Origin: Sphaerisporangium rufum
GTDB taxonomy: Bacteria > Actinomycetota > Actinomycetes > Streptosporangiales > Streptosporangiaceae
Assembly: GCF_016863395.1 (NCBI RefSeq)
Contig: NZ_BOOU01000013.1
Coordinates: 219,890-283,889, forward strand
DNA: 64,000 nt
Reading direction: 5' to 3'
Below, one piece after another: positions 36,977 to 47,506 of this stretch (positions within the stretch are counted from its first letter, which is position 1; each line of letters starts with the position of its first letter). Under the pieces are notes generated by a model, which worked only from the letters and a program-made list of their open reading frames with translations, was not told the DNA's origin and searched no databases. The position numbers and the translations under genes are program-made.

Positions 36977-37112
36977 CCGGCCGGAACCCGGGTCGCCCAC
37001 CGGTTCCTCCTGACCAGGGCCGCGGCGGGTACGGTGCCCCGGGTTCGCCGGCGCGTCCGGCATCGGCCGCGTGCGGGGCGGCGGCGGCCCGCGGCCGGCC
37101 GGGCCGGCGGGC

Positions 37113-39056
37113 TCAGTGCCAGAGGGTGACGCGGGTGCCGGCCGGTGCCTGGCCGAGCGGGTTCTCCGCGACCACCGTGCCGGTGCCCGCGAACGCGATC
37201 TTGCGGACCTTCACCTTGAACCCGGCGCCGCGCAGCTCGGTCACCGCGTCCCGGACGTTCTTGAACCGCACGTCCGGGATCGGCACCGGCGCCTTGCCCG
37301 GCTGGACGTTCCCGTCGTTGCGCTCCCACGGCCAGCGGAACCCGCCGTCCGGTCCCTTGGAGCAGGTGATCTGTACCGCCTGGTTCGCGGTCACCTCGGC
37401 GCGGGCCGCCGGGTTCTGCGCGATGACCGTGTTCGGCGCGGCCTGGTCGGTCTGCTGCACCACCGCGACCTGGAAGCCCTTCTGCTGCAGCACCCCCTGC
37501 GCCTGGTCGCACTGCATGCCGCCCACGTCCGGCATCACCAGGCCGGCGCTGAGCGTGATGGTCACCTTGGCGCCCTCGGTGAGCTTGCTGCCGACCTGCG
37601 GGCTGGTCTTGATCACCAGACCGCGCTGGACGGTGTCGTTGGGCACCCGGGTGACGCTCCCCGGGGTCAGCCCGGCTTCGGAGATCTTGGCCCGGGCGTC
37701 CGCCTCGCTGAGGTTGACCACGTTGGGCACGGTGATCTTCAGCGGGCCGGCCGACGGGATCAGCGTGATCGTCTGGTCGCGGGTGACCTCGCGGCCCGCC
37801 ACCGGGTCGGTGCGCAGCACCCTGCCCTCGCCGACCTTGCGGTCGTGCACCGGAGTGCCGATCTTGACATCGAAGCCCTGCTGGGCGGCCCGGGACCGGG
37901 CGACCTCCACGTTCATGCCGAGCAGGTCCGGCACCTTGACGTAGCGGCCCTCGGAGAACCAGTAGCCGGTGCCGACGATCGCCGCGATCATCAGCACGGC
38001 CAGCGCGGAGATCGCCACGATGGGCCCGATCCGCCGCCGGGCGGCCGGGGCGGCCGCCGGCCCGGCGGCCGGCGAGGTCAGCATCTCGGTGCGCGACTGC
38101 ACCAGCGTCGGATTGGCCGGCGGCACGCCCGGGCCGGGCCCGCCGGCCGGGAACGGCGCGGCGGGCGGGGGCGGCGCGGCGGGGGCACCGGGGCCGGTGC
38201 CGAGGTCCGGCGGGAGGGCACGGTGCGCGTCCACCGCGGCCACCAGCAGCGCGGTGGCGTCCGCCGGGCGGTGCGCCGCCTCGCGGGCGGCGGCGGCGCG
38301 CACCAGCGCGTCCAGCTCCCGCGGCACGCCCGGCACCAGCGTGGACGGCGCCGGCACCTGGTCGTGGACATGCCGGTAGGCCACCGACATCGGGTTCTCC
38401 GACTGGTAGGGCTGCTGCCCGGTGAGCAGCTCGAACAGCATCACCCCGGCGGCGTAGACGTCGCTGCGCTGGTCGGTGGTGCCGGCCGTCACCTGCTCGG
38501 GCGACATGTAGGCGATCGTGCCGATCATGATGCCGGTCCGGGTCTGGTGGCCGGCGCCGATGGCCCGGGCCAGGCCGAAGTCCACGACCTTGACCCGGCC
38601 GTCATCGCTGAGCAGGACGTTCTCCGGCTTCACGTCCCGGTGCACCATGCCGGCCTGGTGGGCGGCGCCCAGCGCGGCCAGCACCGGGATCATGATCTCC
38701 AGTGCCTCGCGGGCCGGCAGCCGCCCGCGCTCGCGCAGCACGTCGCGCAGCGTGCGGCCCGGGACGTACTCCATGGAGAGGTAGACGTGGTCGCCGTCGG
38801 TGCCCTGGTCGAACACGTGCACCACGTTGGGGTGCGACAGGCTGGCCACCGACTTGGCCTCGCCGATGAACCGCCGCACGAAATCGGGATCCTCGGCCAG
38901 CGAGCGGTGCATCACCTTCAGCGCCACCGTGCGGTCCAGCCGGATGTCCATCGCCAGGTAGACGGCGGCCATCCCGCCCCGGGCGATCCGGGACTCAACG
39001 CGATAGCGCCCGTCCAGCAGCCGCCCTACGAGGGGGTCCGCAACCGTCGTGTCCAC
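37113..39056 (-). CDS. PASTA-repeat serine/threonine protein kinase (PknL/PknB type)
   Basis: 647-residue transmembrane eukaryotic-type kinase. The kinase domain (about 18-280) has GxGxxA-type ARGGMAAVY, the ATP Lys47, HRDVKPEN with catalytic Asp141, and DFG at 159-161. A Pro-rich linker leads to one membrane helix (344-366). The outer part (371-647) holds four PASTA repeats, which bind peptidoglycan fragments. GTG 39056 is chosen because TAAACT (39064-39069, minus strand) is 7 nt upstream, giving a leaderless mRNA. The nearby Rv2175c homologue, polyprenyl synthetase and metF suggest this is the PknL orthologue, whose M. tuberculosis version phosphorylates Rv2175c. Confidence 0.93.
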   Translation of the reverse strand: MDTTVADPLVGRLLDGRYRVESRIARGGMAAVYLAMDIRLDRTVALKVMHRSLAEDPDFVRRFIGEAKSVASLSHPNVVHVFDQGTDGDHVYLSMEYVPGRTLRDVLRERGRLPAREALEIMIPVLAALGAAHQAGMVHRDVKPENVLLSDDGRVKVVDFGLARAIGAGHQTRTGIMIGTIAYMSPEQVTAGTTDQRSDVYAAGVMLFELLTGQQPYQSENPMSVAYRHVHDQVPAPSTLVPGVPRELDALVRAAAAREAAHRPADATALLVAAVDAHRALPPDLGTGPGAPAAPPPPAAPFPAGGPGPGVPPANPTLVQSRTEMLTSPAAGPAAAPAARRRIGPIVAISALAVLMIAAIVGTGYWFSEGRYVKVPDLLGMNVEVARSRAAQQGFDVKIGTPVHDRKVGEGRVLRTDPVAGREVTRDQTITLIPSAGPLKITVPNVVNLSEADARAKISEAGLTPGSVTRVPNDTVQRGLVIKTSPQVGSKLTEGAKVTITLSAGLVMPDVGGMQCDQAQGVLQQKGFQVAVVQQTDQAAPNTVIAQNPAARAEVTANQAVQITCSKGPDGGFRWPWERNDGNVQPGKAPVPIPDVRFKNVRDAVTELRGAGFKVKVRKIAFAGTGTVVAENPLGQAPAGTRVTLWH

Positions 39057-39140
39057 GAGAGCGAGTTTACGGGCGGTTTGCCGGGCCGAGGGCACGCTCA
39101 TCCCAAACCGATGCCGACATGTTCTCCCGTCATATGGGCG

Positions 39141-40215
<1,075 letters not shown>

Positions 40216-40253
40216 CGCGCTCCGGGGCCGGCAGGGCCCCGTCCCTCCTTCGG

Positions 40254-41495
40254 TCACGGTCGTCGCCCGGCCGGGGACGGCGCCGGGGCGCCCTTCCCCC
40301 GGAACCGCGACGGTGAGCAGATGGCGGTCACCGGCACGTCCGGTGCCGGGCCGGCCGCACCCGGCCCGCCGGGTCCGCCGGGCCGGTCGGGTCCGGCGAC
40401 GGGGGCGGGCCCGCCAAGCTCGGCGGCGATGGCGTCGGCCGTCAGCGGGGCGAGCAGCACCCCGCCGCGGTGGTGGCCGGTGGCCAGCAACAGGCCGGGC
40501 AGCACCGACGGCCCGATCACCGGCAGGTTGTCGGGGGTGCCCGGCCGCAGCCCGGCGCGCACCTCGGCCACCTCCAGCTCGGTCACCCCGGGGACCAGCT
40601 CGCGGGCGTCGCGCAGCAGCTCCCACAGCGCGCCCGCGGTGACCCGGGTGTCGAACCCCATCTCGTGCTGGGTCGCACCGAGGACGATCTCGCCGTCGCC
40701 GCGCGGTACCAGGTAGGCGTGCGAGCCGTGCACCGTGCCACGCACGCAGCGGCCGAGCAGGCCGGGGGCGCCGCGCAACCGCATGATCTCGCCCTTGACC
40801 GGGCGGACCGGCGGCAGCGCCTCGGGCGGCAGGCCGGGCATCGACGCCGACCAGGCGCCGGCGGCCAGCAGCACCCGGCCCGCGGGGATCGCCGTGCCGT
40901 TTTCGGTGCGCACCCCGCGCACCCGGTCGCCGGCCACCTCGACGGCGGCGACGCGCTCGGTCACCAGGGCGGCCCCGCGGCGGGACAGCGCGGCGAGCAG
41001 CGCCGCGGTCACCCGGCGCGGGTCCACCCAGGCGTCGCCGGCGGCCAGCAGGCCGCCGCGCACCGCGGGGGAGAGCATCGGCTCGGCCCGGCGGCACTCG
41101 CGGCCGGTGAGCCGTTCCACCGGCAGGCCGAGCCGGGTCATGAAATCGGCCAGGTCGGAGAGCGCGGCCAGGTCGTCGGCGCCGAAGGCGACGTCCAGCG
41201 TGCCGGTCGCCCGGTGGTCGACGTCGACACCGGACTCCTCGGCCAGCTCGGCGGCGAAGCCGGGCCAGCGGGCCAGCGAGGCCAGGCCGAGCCGCAGCAG
41301 CGGCTCCTCGGTGTAGGTCACCTCGCTGACCGGGGCCAGCATGCCGGCGGCGGCGTGCGTCGCCCCGGCGCCGGGGGAGGGGTCCACCACCGTCACCCGG
41401 TGGCCGAGGCGGGCCGCCCGCCAGGCGGCGGACAGCCCGATCACGCCGCCGCCCACGACGACCACGTCGGCGGCCCGTGCCGGGTCCATCTTCAT
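40254..41495 (-). CDS. thiO: Glycine oxidase ThiO
   Basis: 413-residue FAD enzyme oxidising glycine to dehydroglycine for thiazole synthesis. The dinucleotide fold VVVVGGGVIGLSAAW, the VNPxPG-like segment GAGATHAAAGMLAP, and the C-terminal RAGLRPGTPDNLPVIG and GHHRGGVLLAP match the family. ATG 41495 is preceded by AAGGGAG, which lies inside the conserved 3' arm of the TPP riboswitch. The last 45 residues are Pro/Gly-rich and unusual. It is the first gene of thiO-thiS-thiG. Confidence 0.93.
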   Translation of the reverse strand: MKMDPARAADVVVVGGGVIGLSAAWRAARLGHRVTVVDPSPGAGATHAAAGMLAPVSEVTYTEEPLLRLGLASLARWPGFAAELAEESGVDVDHRATGTLDVAFGADDLAALSDLADFMTRLGLPVERLTGRECRRAEPMLSPAVRGGLLAAGDAWVDPRRVTAALLAALSRRGAALVTERVAAVEVAGDRVRGVRTENGTAIPAGRVLLAAGAWSASMPGLPPEALPPVRPVKGEIMRLRGAPGLLGRCVRGTVHGSHAYLVPRGDGEIVLGATQHEMGFDTRVTAGALWELLRDARELVPGVTELEVAEVRAGLRPGTPDNLPVIGPSVLPGLLLATGHHRGGVLLAPLTADAIAAELGGPAPVAGPDRPGGPGGPGAAGPAPDVPVTAICSPSRFRGKGAPAPSPAGRRP

Positions 41496-41497
41496 CG

Positions 41498-41592
41498 CTC
41501 CCTTCGCCGGCATGATCCGGATCAGGTCGGTGGCGGTCGAGGGCCGTCAGCCCTCCTCTCAGCCCGGTCTCGCCGGACTCCCGCGCGTCGGT
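41498..41592 (-). promoter_or_regulatory. TPP riboswitch (THI element)
   Basis: The minus strand reads GGGAGTCC, then GGGCTGAGAGGAGGGC, GCCCTCGACC, ACCTGATCCGGATCATGCC and GGCGAAGGGAG: the conserved blocks of the thiamine-pyrophosphate aptamer in the right order. The terminal AAGGGAG is also the ribosome-binding site of thiO, ending a few bases before its ATG. No separate terminator is present, so control is probably at translation initiation. Confidence 0.92.
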
Positions 41593-41733
41593 CAGACGAC
41601 CAGCCTATTCCTCCCCCGGTATGCCCGGCGCCCTCGCTTGCGGCATTTCATTACCCTGCGTTCGCGAAAGTGAGCCGTTTTGTTATGGAACCGAGATTGC
41701 CGGGTTACCCGCCCCGCCGATTAGGGTCAGGTT

Positions 41734-42903
41734 GTGAATCATGTCGTGGTGGTGGGAGCAGGGTTGGCCGGGGTGCGCAGCGTGGAGGCGCTGCGGGCGC
41801 GCGGGTACCGCGGGCGCGTCACCCTGATCGGCGACGAGGTCCATCGGCCCTACGACCGGCCGCCGCTGTCCAAGGCGGTGCTCTCCGGCGGCATGGACTC
41901 CACCCTGGTCGACTCCGACCTCGGCGCGCTCGACGTCGACCTGCGCACCGGCGTGGCGGCCAAGGGCCTGCGGCCGGGCACCCTGGAGACCACCGAGGGC
42001 GAGATCGAGTACGACGGCCTGGTCATCGCGACCGGCGCCGCGCCGATCCGGCTGCGCGGCGAGGGCCCGCAGCACGTGCTGCGCACCATCGACGACGCGC
42101 TGGCCCTGCGGGCCCTGCTGCTGCCCGGCGCCCGGGTCGCGGTGGTCGGCGCCGGCTGGATCGGCGCGGAGGTCGCCACCGCGGCCCGCCGCGCCGGCTG
42201 CGAGGTGACCGTCGTGGAGGCCGCCGCCGCCCCGCTGTCGGCCGCCCTCGGCCCGGAGGTCGGCGGGCGCACCGCGTCCTGGTACGCCGAGGCGGGCATC
42301 GGGCTGCGGCTCGGCGCCATGGTCGGGTCGGTCGATCCCGGCGGCCTCACCATGATGGACGGCTCCTGGGTCCCGGCCGACGTGGTCGTCACCGGCATCG
42401 GGGTCCGCCCGAACGTCGGCTGGCTCGCCGGTTCGGGCGTCGAGGTGGACGACGGCGTGATGGTCGACGAGCACCTGCGCACCTCGCTGCCGGGCGTGGT
42501 CGCCGCGGGCGACTGCGCGAACTGGTGGTCGCGCCGCTTCGGCCGCCGGATGCGCGTCGAGCACTGGGACGGCGCGCTGTACGCGCCGGAGGCCGCGGTC
42601 GCGACGCTGCTGGGCGACCCGGCGGTGTACGACCCGATCCCGTACTTCTGGTCCGAGCAGTTCGACCGCATGGTGCAGTACGCCGGCGACCACCGCGGCG
42701 CCCGGCTGATGTGGCGCGGCGACCCGGTCGCCGGCCGTGGCTGGGCCGCCTGCTGGCTGGACGCCGAGGAACGCCTGGTGGCCATCCTCACCGTCGACCT
42801 GCCCCGCGACCTGGTGCAGGGTCGCCGCATCATCCAGAGCAGGCAAAGACTTGACACGGATCGGGCGAAGGACCCGTCGACACCCTTGCGTGACTGTTTG
42901 TGA
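41734..42903 (+). CDS. FAD-dependent pyridine nucleotide-disulfide-type oxidoreductase (ferredoxin/rubredoxin reductase-like)
   Basis: 389-residue flavoprotein with two Rossmann folds: FAD motif VVVVGAGLAGVRSVEALR at the N-terminus, NAD(P) motif VAVVGAGWIGAEVA near residue 135, and the FAD-closing VVAAGDCANWW. PYDRPPLSK is the conserved second FAD contact of ferredoxin-reductase-like enzymes. No redox-active Cys pair is present. The electron acceptor is unknown. GTG 41734 is preceded by TAGGGT (41722-41727) with a 6-nt spacer, so the mRNA is probably leaderless. It is divergent from the thiamine operon and its riboswitch. Confidence 0.85.
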   Translation: MNHVVVVGAGLAGVRSVEALRARGYRGRVTLIGDEVHRPYDRPPLSKAVLSGGMDSTLVDSDLGALDVDLRTGVAAKGLRPGTLETTEGEIEYDGLVIATGAAPIRLRGEGPQHVLRTIDDALALRALLLPGARVAVVGAGWIGAEVATAARRAGCEVTVVEAAAAPLSAALGPEVGGRTASWYAEAGIGLRLGAMVGSVDPGGLTMMDGSWVPADVVVTGIGVRPNVGWLAGSGVEVDDGVMVDEHLRTSLPGVVAAGDCANWWSRRFGRRMRVEHWDGALYAPEAAVATLLGDPAVYDPIPYFWSEQFDRMVQYAGDHRGARLMWRGDPVAGRGWAACWLDAEERLVAILTVDLPRDLVQGRRIIQSRQRLDTDRAKDPSTPLRDCL

Positions 42904-42952
42904 ACCCCTCAGGGGTGTTTGAGGTGCGGCGCCCCGTGGTACTTGTGGTTCC

Positions 42953-43327
42953 GTGACGCTTTCTGTTGCACAGATCGACCGGGAGACCGACCAGCTCGTC
43001 GGAGAGTGGCTTCCCCTCTCGGAAGTGGCCGGGCGGCTCGGGCTCAGCATCGGCCGTGCCAAGCAACTCCTCAAGGACAAGAAGCTGGTCGGAGTCCGCC
43101 GCGGCGGGCCGCAGCCGGAGGTCCCGGCGGTCTTCATCGCCGGGAACGACGTGGTGAAGGGCCTGCCGGGCACGCTGACCGTGCTCGCGGACGCGGGCTA
43201 CGACGACGTCGCGGCCCTGCGCTGGCTGTTCACCGCCGACGACTCCCTGCCGGGGGCCCCGATCGAGGCGATCGCGGCCGGCCGGCACACCGAGGTGAAG
43301 CGGCGTGCCCAGGCGCTCGCTTTCTGA
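42953..43327 (+). CDS. Rv2175c-family DNA-binding protein
   Basis: 124-residue protein with a winged helix-turn-helix ([23 protein letters not shown], about 22-43) and the C-terminal region typical of the actinobacterial Rv2175c family. In M. tuberculosis this protein binds DNA and is phosphorylated by PknL, which weakens DNA binding. The PASTA kinase 4 kb away is the likely counterpart. Its N-terminal [12 protein letters not shown] contains Thr and Ser that could be phosphorylated. GTG 42953 has TACTTG 7 nt upstream, a weak leaderless signal. Its end overlaps thiE by 23 bp. Confidence 0.88.
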   Translation: MTLSVAQIDRETDQLVGEWLPLSEVAGRLGLSIGRAKQLLKDKKLVGVRRGGPQPEVPAVFIAGNDVVKGLPGTLTVLADAGYDDVAALRWLFTADDSLPGAPIEAIAAGRHTEVKRRAQALAF

Positions 43328-43943
43328 CGCCAGGCTCTACCTCTGCACCGACGGGCGGCGCCGCCAGGGCGACCTGGAGCGCTTCCTGGACGCGGTCCTC
43401 GGCGCCGGCGTCGACATCGTCCAGCTGCGCGAGAAGGGCCTGGAGGCGGCCGAGGAGCTCGCGCTGCTGGAGGTGTTCCGCGCCGCCTGCGACCGGCACG
43501 GCGCCCTGCTGGCGGTGAACGACCGGGCCGACATCGCGCACGCGGCCGGCCCGGACATCCTGCACCTCGGCCAGGACGACCTGCCGGTGCCGGCGGCCCG
43601 CGCGATCGTCGGCCCGGACCTGCTGATCGGGATGTCCACCCACAGCGCCGCCGAGGCGTCCGCCGCGGCGGTGGCGCGCGGGGTCGACTACTTCTGCTGC
43701 GGCCCGGTGTGGCCGACCCCCACCAAGCCGGGCCGGCCCGCGCCGGGCCTGGCGCTGGTGGAGCACGCGGCCGCGCTCGGCACCGACCGCCCGTGGTTCG
43801 CCATCGGCGGCATCGACCTGGACACCCTGGACGAGGTGCTGTCCCGGGGCGCGAGCCGGGTGGTCGTGGTGCGCGCCATTACCGAGGCCGCCGACCCGGC
43901 GGCCGCCGCCAAGGAGTTCGCCCGCCGGCTGGGCGGCGCCTGA
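43305..43943 (+). CDS. thiE: Thiamine-phosphate synthase
   Basis: 212-residue TIM-barrel enzyme joining the thiazole phosphate and pyrimidine pyrophosphate to give thiamine phosphate. The signature positions are present: [46 protein letters not shown] and AIGGI. GTG 43305 lies within the end of the Rv2175c gene, with GAGGTGAAG upstream. It stands apart from the riboswitch-controlled thiO-thiS-thiG operon on the opposite strand, so it may follow a different control. It is convergent with the polyprenyl synthetase gene. Confidence 0.93.
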   Translation: MPRRSLSDARLYLCTDGRRRQGDLERFLDAVLGAGVDIVQLREKGLEAAEELALLEVFRAACDRHGALLAVNDRADIAHAAGPDILHLGQDDLPVPAARAIVGPDLLIGMSTHSAAEASAAAVARGVDYFCCGPVWPTPTKPGRPAPGLALVEHAAALGTDRPWFAIGGIDLDTLDEVLSRGASRVVVVRAITEAADPAAAAKEFARRLGGA

Positions 43944-44003
43944 CCGCCTCGCGGGCCGGATCGCCCGCCCCGCCGGGCCGCCGGGGCCGGCGCGCGGGCG
44001 CCG

Positions 44004-45071
44004 TCAGCTGCGGCGGGAGGTGGCGGCGACGGCGAGTCCGGCCAGGGCCTCGCGCGCCTCGGCGGTGATCGGGGCGCGCTCCAGCGCGGTGAGCGCGTCG
44101 TCCAGGTAACGCTTGATCATCTCCTCGCTGGCGGCCAGCGCGCCGGTCTCCTCGATGATCTCGCGCAGCCGGGCGACGCCCTCGCCGTCCAGGGCCGGGT
44201 CGCCGAGCAGCCGCCGCACCTGGTCGGCCTGCCCGGGGGAGGCGGCCGAAAGCGTCCGGGCGATCAGCATGGTGCGCTTGCCCTCGCGCAGGTCGTCCCC
44301 GGCCGGCTTGCCGGTCTCGGCCGGATCGCCGAACACGCCGAGCACGTCGTCGCGGAGCTGGAAGGCGATGCCGACCCGCTGGCCGTACCCGACGCACACC
44401 CGGTCGATCCACGGCTCCTCGCGCCGGACGGCCAGCAGCAGGCCGAGGCGCAGCGGCTGCTCGACGGAGTACTTGCCGCTCTTGTGCAGCGCCACCCGCA
44501 GCGCGCTGTCGAAGGTGCCGCCGCCGTGCGCCTGCTCCAGCAGGTCGAGGTACTGCCCGCACATCAGCTCGGTGCGCATGAGGTCGTGCACGGGCTCGGC
44601 CGCGGCCAGCGCCTCCGGCGGCATGCCGCTGGTCCGCCACATCTCGCCCGACCACACCAGCAGCAGGCTGCCGAGCAGCACGGCCGCGCCCTCGCCGAAC
44701 TGCGCCGCCGACCCCTGCCACCCGGACTCCTCGTGCAGCGCCTGGAACCGGCGGTGCACCGAGGGACGGCCGCGGCGCAGGTCGCTGGCGTCCATCACGT
44801 CGTCGTGGATCAGCGCGCTCGCCTGCAGCAGCTCCAGTGACGCCGCGGCGGTGACGATGGCCGGATCATCCCCGCCGCCGCCCGCCCGCCAGCCCCAGTA
44901 GCAGAACCCCGGGCGCAGCCGCTTGCCGCCGGACAGGAAGTCGTCCAGGGCGTCCAGCAGCGGGCGGAGTTCCGGACCGCCGACCAGCGGGCGCTGCCGG
45001 TCGACGAACGCCCGCAGGCGGTGGTCCACCTCGGTGTGAAGGTCGTCCAACCGGGTGAAAGATGTGGTCAT
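44004..45071 (-). CDS. Polyprenyl (trans-isoprenyl) diphosphate synthase
   Basis: 355-residue prenyltransferase of the class I fold, adding isopentenyl units to allylic diphosphates. The first Asp-rich motif is DDVMD, preceded by LIH. The second is in QLRDDVLGVFGD. KRLRPG near residue 54 binds diphosphate. Product length (C15-C25) cannot be read with confidence. ATG 45071 has TAATCT 6 nt upstream on the minus strand, indicating a leaderless transcript. It is divergent from metF, as idsA2 and metF are neighbours in M. tuberculosis. Confidence 0.92.
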   Translation of the reverse strand: MTTSFTRLDDLHTEVDHRLRAFVDRQRPLVGGPELRPLLDALDDFLSGGKRLRPGFCYWGWRAGGGGDDPAIVTAAASLELLQASALIHDDVMDASDLRRGRPSVHRRFQALHEESGWQGSAAQFGEGAAVLLGSLLLVWSGEMWRTSGMPPEALAAAEPVHDLMRTELMCGQYLDLLEQAHGGGTFDSALRVALHKSGKYSVEQPLRLGLLLAVRREEPWIDRVCVGYGQRVGIAFQLRDDVLGVFGDPAETGKPAGDDLREGKRTMLIARTLSAASPGQADQVRRLLGDPALDGEGVARLREIIEETGALAASEEMIKRYLDDALTALERAPITAEAREALAGLAVAATSRRS

Positions 45072-45303
45072 GCTCCGAGATTAACCGGCCGCCGAACACG
45101 ACAGATCTCCCGTACCACCCTAAGCGCGTCGCGGCACATACCCCGCTATGCCGACTTATCCCGCCGAAGGCGGCTATACCGGGTTATACCGCCCCAACCT
45201 GCCGGGGAGGGACGGCGGAGGAACGCTCGAATCTCCCTCGAATCCGGCCGGGAGAGCACGCCGGCCACGGGTGCGGATTGGTCTGAACCTGTAGCCTTGA
45301 AGC

Positions 45304-46236
45304 ATGTCGCTGGGTCGTCCATCCATGATGCCGGACCGCGTCCCGACGGTCCGCGAACTCCTCGCCGCCGGAGACCGCTCGTTCTCCTTCGAGTTCTTCC
45401 CCCCGAAGACCGACGAGGGGGAGCGGCAGCTGTGGCGCGCGATCCGCGAGCTGGAGGCGCTGCGCCCGACGTTCGTCTCGGTCACCTACGGCGCCGGCGG
45501 CTCCAGCCGCGACCGAACCGTCGAGATCGTCGAGCGGCTCGCGCACGAGACGACGCTGACCCCGGTGGCCCATTTCACCGCGGTGAACCACTCGCTGCGC
45601 GAGCTGCGCCACCTGGTCGGCCGGTTCGCCGGCGCGGGGGTGCGCAACATCCTGGCGGTCCGCGGCGACCCGCCCGGCGCCGACCCGCTGGCCGAGTGGG
45701 TGCGCCATCCCGAGGGCGTCGCCTACGCCGAGGACCTGGTGCGGCTGATCCGCCAGGCCGGCGACTTCTGCGTCGGGGTGGCCGCGTTCCCCTACCGGCA
45801 CCCGCGCTCGCCGTCGGTGGAGTCGGACACCGAGTACTTCATCCGCAAGTGCCGGGCCGGCGCCGACTACGCGATCACCCAGATGTTCTTCCGCGCGGAC
45901 GACTACCTGCGGCTGCGCGACCGGGTGGCGGCCAAGGGCTGCGACACGCCGATCATCCCCGGCGTGATGCCGGTCACCCAGATGAGCACGATCGCGCGGT
46001 CGGAGCAGCTGTCCGGCGCGCCCTTCCCGCCGGAGGTCGCCGAGCGCTTCGCCCGGGTCGCCGACGACCCGGCCGCGGTGCGCGACCTCGGCGTCCAGCA
46101 CGCCGCCGAGATGTGCCGGCGGCTGCTCGACGAGGGCGCCCCCGGCATCCACTTCATCACCTTCAACCGCTCCAGCGCGACCCGCGAGGTGTACCAGGCG
46201 CTGACCGCGCCGTCCGCCGTCCCCGCCACGTCGTGA
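45304..46236 (+). CDS. metF: Methylenetetrahydrofolate reductase
   Basis: 310-residue flavoprotein reducing 5,10-methylene-THF to 5-methyl-THF, the methyl donor for methionine synthesis. The family start [13 protein letters not shown] contains the catalytic Glu. [33 protein letters not shown] and ITQMFF follow in the usual order. ATG 45304 has TAGCCT (45292-45297) with a 6-nt spacer, another leaderless start; a second Met at 8 is possible. The gene ends before a 30-nt palindrome shared with the convergent acetyltransferase gene. Confidence 0.95.
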   Translation: MSLGRPSMMPDRVPTVRELLAAGDRSFSFEFFPPKTDEGERQLWRAIRELEALRPTFVSVTYGAGGSSRDRTVEIVERLAHETTLTPVAHFTAVNHSLRELRHLVGRFAGAGVRNILAVRGDPPGADPLAEWVRHPEGVAYAEDLVRLIRQAGDFCVGVAAFPYRHPRSPSVESDTEYFIRKCRAGADYAITQMFFRADDYLRLRDRVAAKGCDTPIIPGVMPVTQMSTIARSEQLSGAPFPPEVAERFARVADDPAAVRDLGVQHAAEMCRRLLDEGAPGIHFITFNRSSATREVYQALTAPSAVPATS

Positions 46237-46246
46237 CCGCCACGCC

Positions 46247-46276
46247 CTGACCGCCGCCGGCGCCGGCGGCGGTCAG
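46247..46276. terminator. 30-nt perfect palindrome between convergent metF and GNAT genes
   Basis: Arms CTGACCGCCGCCGGC (46247-46261) and GCCGGCGGCGGTCAG (46262-46276) are perfect complements. It starts 10 bp after the metF stop and covers the stop codon of the opposite gene, so it is placed as a bidirectional terminator. Confidence 0.65.
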
Positions 46277-46827
46277 CGCGGCGCGGGCAGCGGGAGCGGT
46301 ACGCCGACGATCGCGTAGTGCTCGTAACCGCCGGGGAAGACGAACATGGTGAGCAGGTCGACGAACCCGAGCCGCCGGTAGAGGTGGCGGGCGGCGGTGG
46401 GCCGGTCGTGGGTGGACAGCACCGCGCTGCGCTCCGGCCGGCCCTCGCACAGCCCGCGCACCAGCCGGCGTCCGATGCCGCGCCCCTGGTGGTCGGGGTG
46501 CACGTGCAACTCGGCGATCTCCAGCGCGTCGTCCAGCCAGCCGGACGCCGAGCCGGGGCCGGCCCGCTCGGCCAGGGCCTGGCGCACCACGTCATGCCAC
46601 CACTGCCCGGCCGCGCCGTGGAAGGCGTAGCCGAAGCCCACCGTCGCGCCCTGCGCCGTCCGGGCCAGTAGGCAGGTGAAGCCCGGGAACGTCGCGTGGT
46701 TGCGCATGATGCCCTGCCGGCCGGACAGCTGGTCGGCCGGCGGCCGCATCGCCGCCGTGTAGACGTCGAGGACGGCGGGCAGCGCCGCGATGAACTCCCC
46801 CGGACCGGCGCGTCGCAGGTCGATCAC
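46273..46827 (-). CDS. GNAT-family N-acetyltransferase
   Basis: 184-residue acetyltransferase. The acetyl-CoA-binding motif A is HPDHQGRGIGRRLVRGL, and the C-terminal AARHLYRRLGFVDL is motif B. The N-terminus (LRRAGPGEFIAALPAVLDVY) fits the fold's first strand and helix. The substrate is unknown. The start is GTG 46827 with TAGGGT 6 nt upstream on the minus strand, so it is probably leaderless. Confidence 0.88.
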   Translation of the reverse strand: MIDLRRAGPGEFIAALPAVLDVYTAAMRPPADQLSGRQGIMRNHATFPGFTCLLARTAQGATVGFGYAFHGAAGQWWHDVVRQALAERAGPGSASGWLDDALEIAELHVHPDHQGRGIGRRLVRGLCEGRPERSAVLSTHDRPTAARHLYRRLGFVDLLTMFVFPGGYEHYAIVGVPLPLPAPR

Positions 46828-46900
46828 CCGTCGACCCTAGCAGGAGGGTGATCGACCGGCGGACGAAGGCCGCGAATGTGACGGCCCGGCGCGCGGCCGG

Positions 46901-47377
46901 TCAGCCCACGTCGGCGGCGGTGCCCTCGGTGATGCGCACCAGCTCGGCGAAGGAGGTCGGGAAGACCGCGTGCGCGTGCCCGGCCGCGGCCCAGACGACC
47001 TCGTGCCTGCCGAGCCAGGTGTCCACCAGCGTGCGGATCGGCGCCGGATGCCCGACCGGCGCCACGCCGCCGATCACCTGGCCGGTGGCCGCCCGGACGA
47101 ACTCCGGAGTGGCGCGGCTCACCCGCTCCACCCCGAGCAGCGCGGCGACCTTGCCGGTGTCGACGCGGTGCGCGCCGCTGGTCAGCACCAGCAGCGGGGC
47201 GCCCGCCGCCTCGAAGACCAGGCTGTTGGCGATCGCGCCCACCTCGCAGCCGACCTGCGCCGCCGCGGCGGCCGCGGTCGGCGCGGCGTCGTCCAGCACG
47301 ACGACGTCACCTGACGCCCCCCGCTCGCGCAGGGTCGCCATCACGTTCAGCACGCTCGGGTGCAACTTTTCCGCCAC
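46901..47377 (-). CDS. YbaK/EbsC-family aminoacyl-tRNA deacylase
   Basis: 158-residue editing-type protein that removes wrongly attached amino acids, typically Cys or Ala from tRNA-Pro. The conserved Lys-containing region (SGAHRVDTGKVAALLG) and the GGVAPVGH loop are present, and length matches free-standing trans-editing proteins. It belongs to the PrdX/YbaK/ProX group; which mischarged tRNA it clears is not determinable here. GTG 47377 has TAGAGT 6 nt upstream, another leaderless pattern. Confidence 0.88.
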   Translation of the reverse strand: MAEKLHPSVLNVMATLRERGASGDVVVLDDAAPTAAAAAAQVGCEVGAIANSLVFEAAGAPLLVLTSGAHRVDTGKVAALLGVERVSRATPEFVRAATGQVIGGVAPVGHPAPIRTLVDTWLGRHEVVWAAAGHAHAVFPTSFAELVRITEGTAADVG

Positions 47378-47506
47378 CCGGCAACTCTAAAGGGGAAGGG
47401 CGGACATGGGCGATCGATTACATCTGGATGACGCGCCGAGGCGGGCCATTGCCGGTGCGCTAGTGTCCCTCGTCTATTCGTGGTCTTTACGAAGGGAATG
47501 CGTGAC

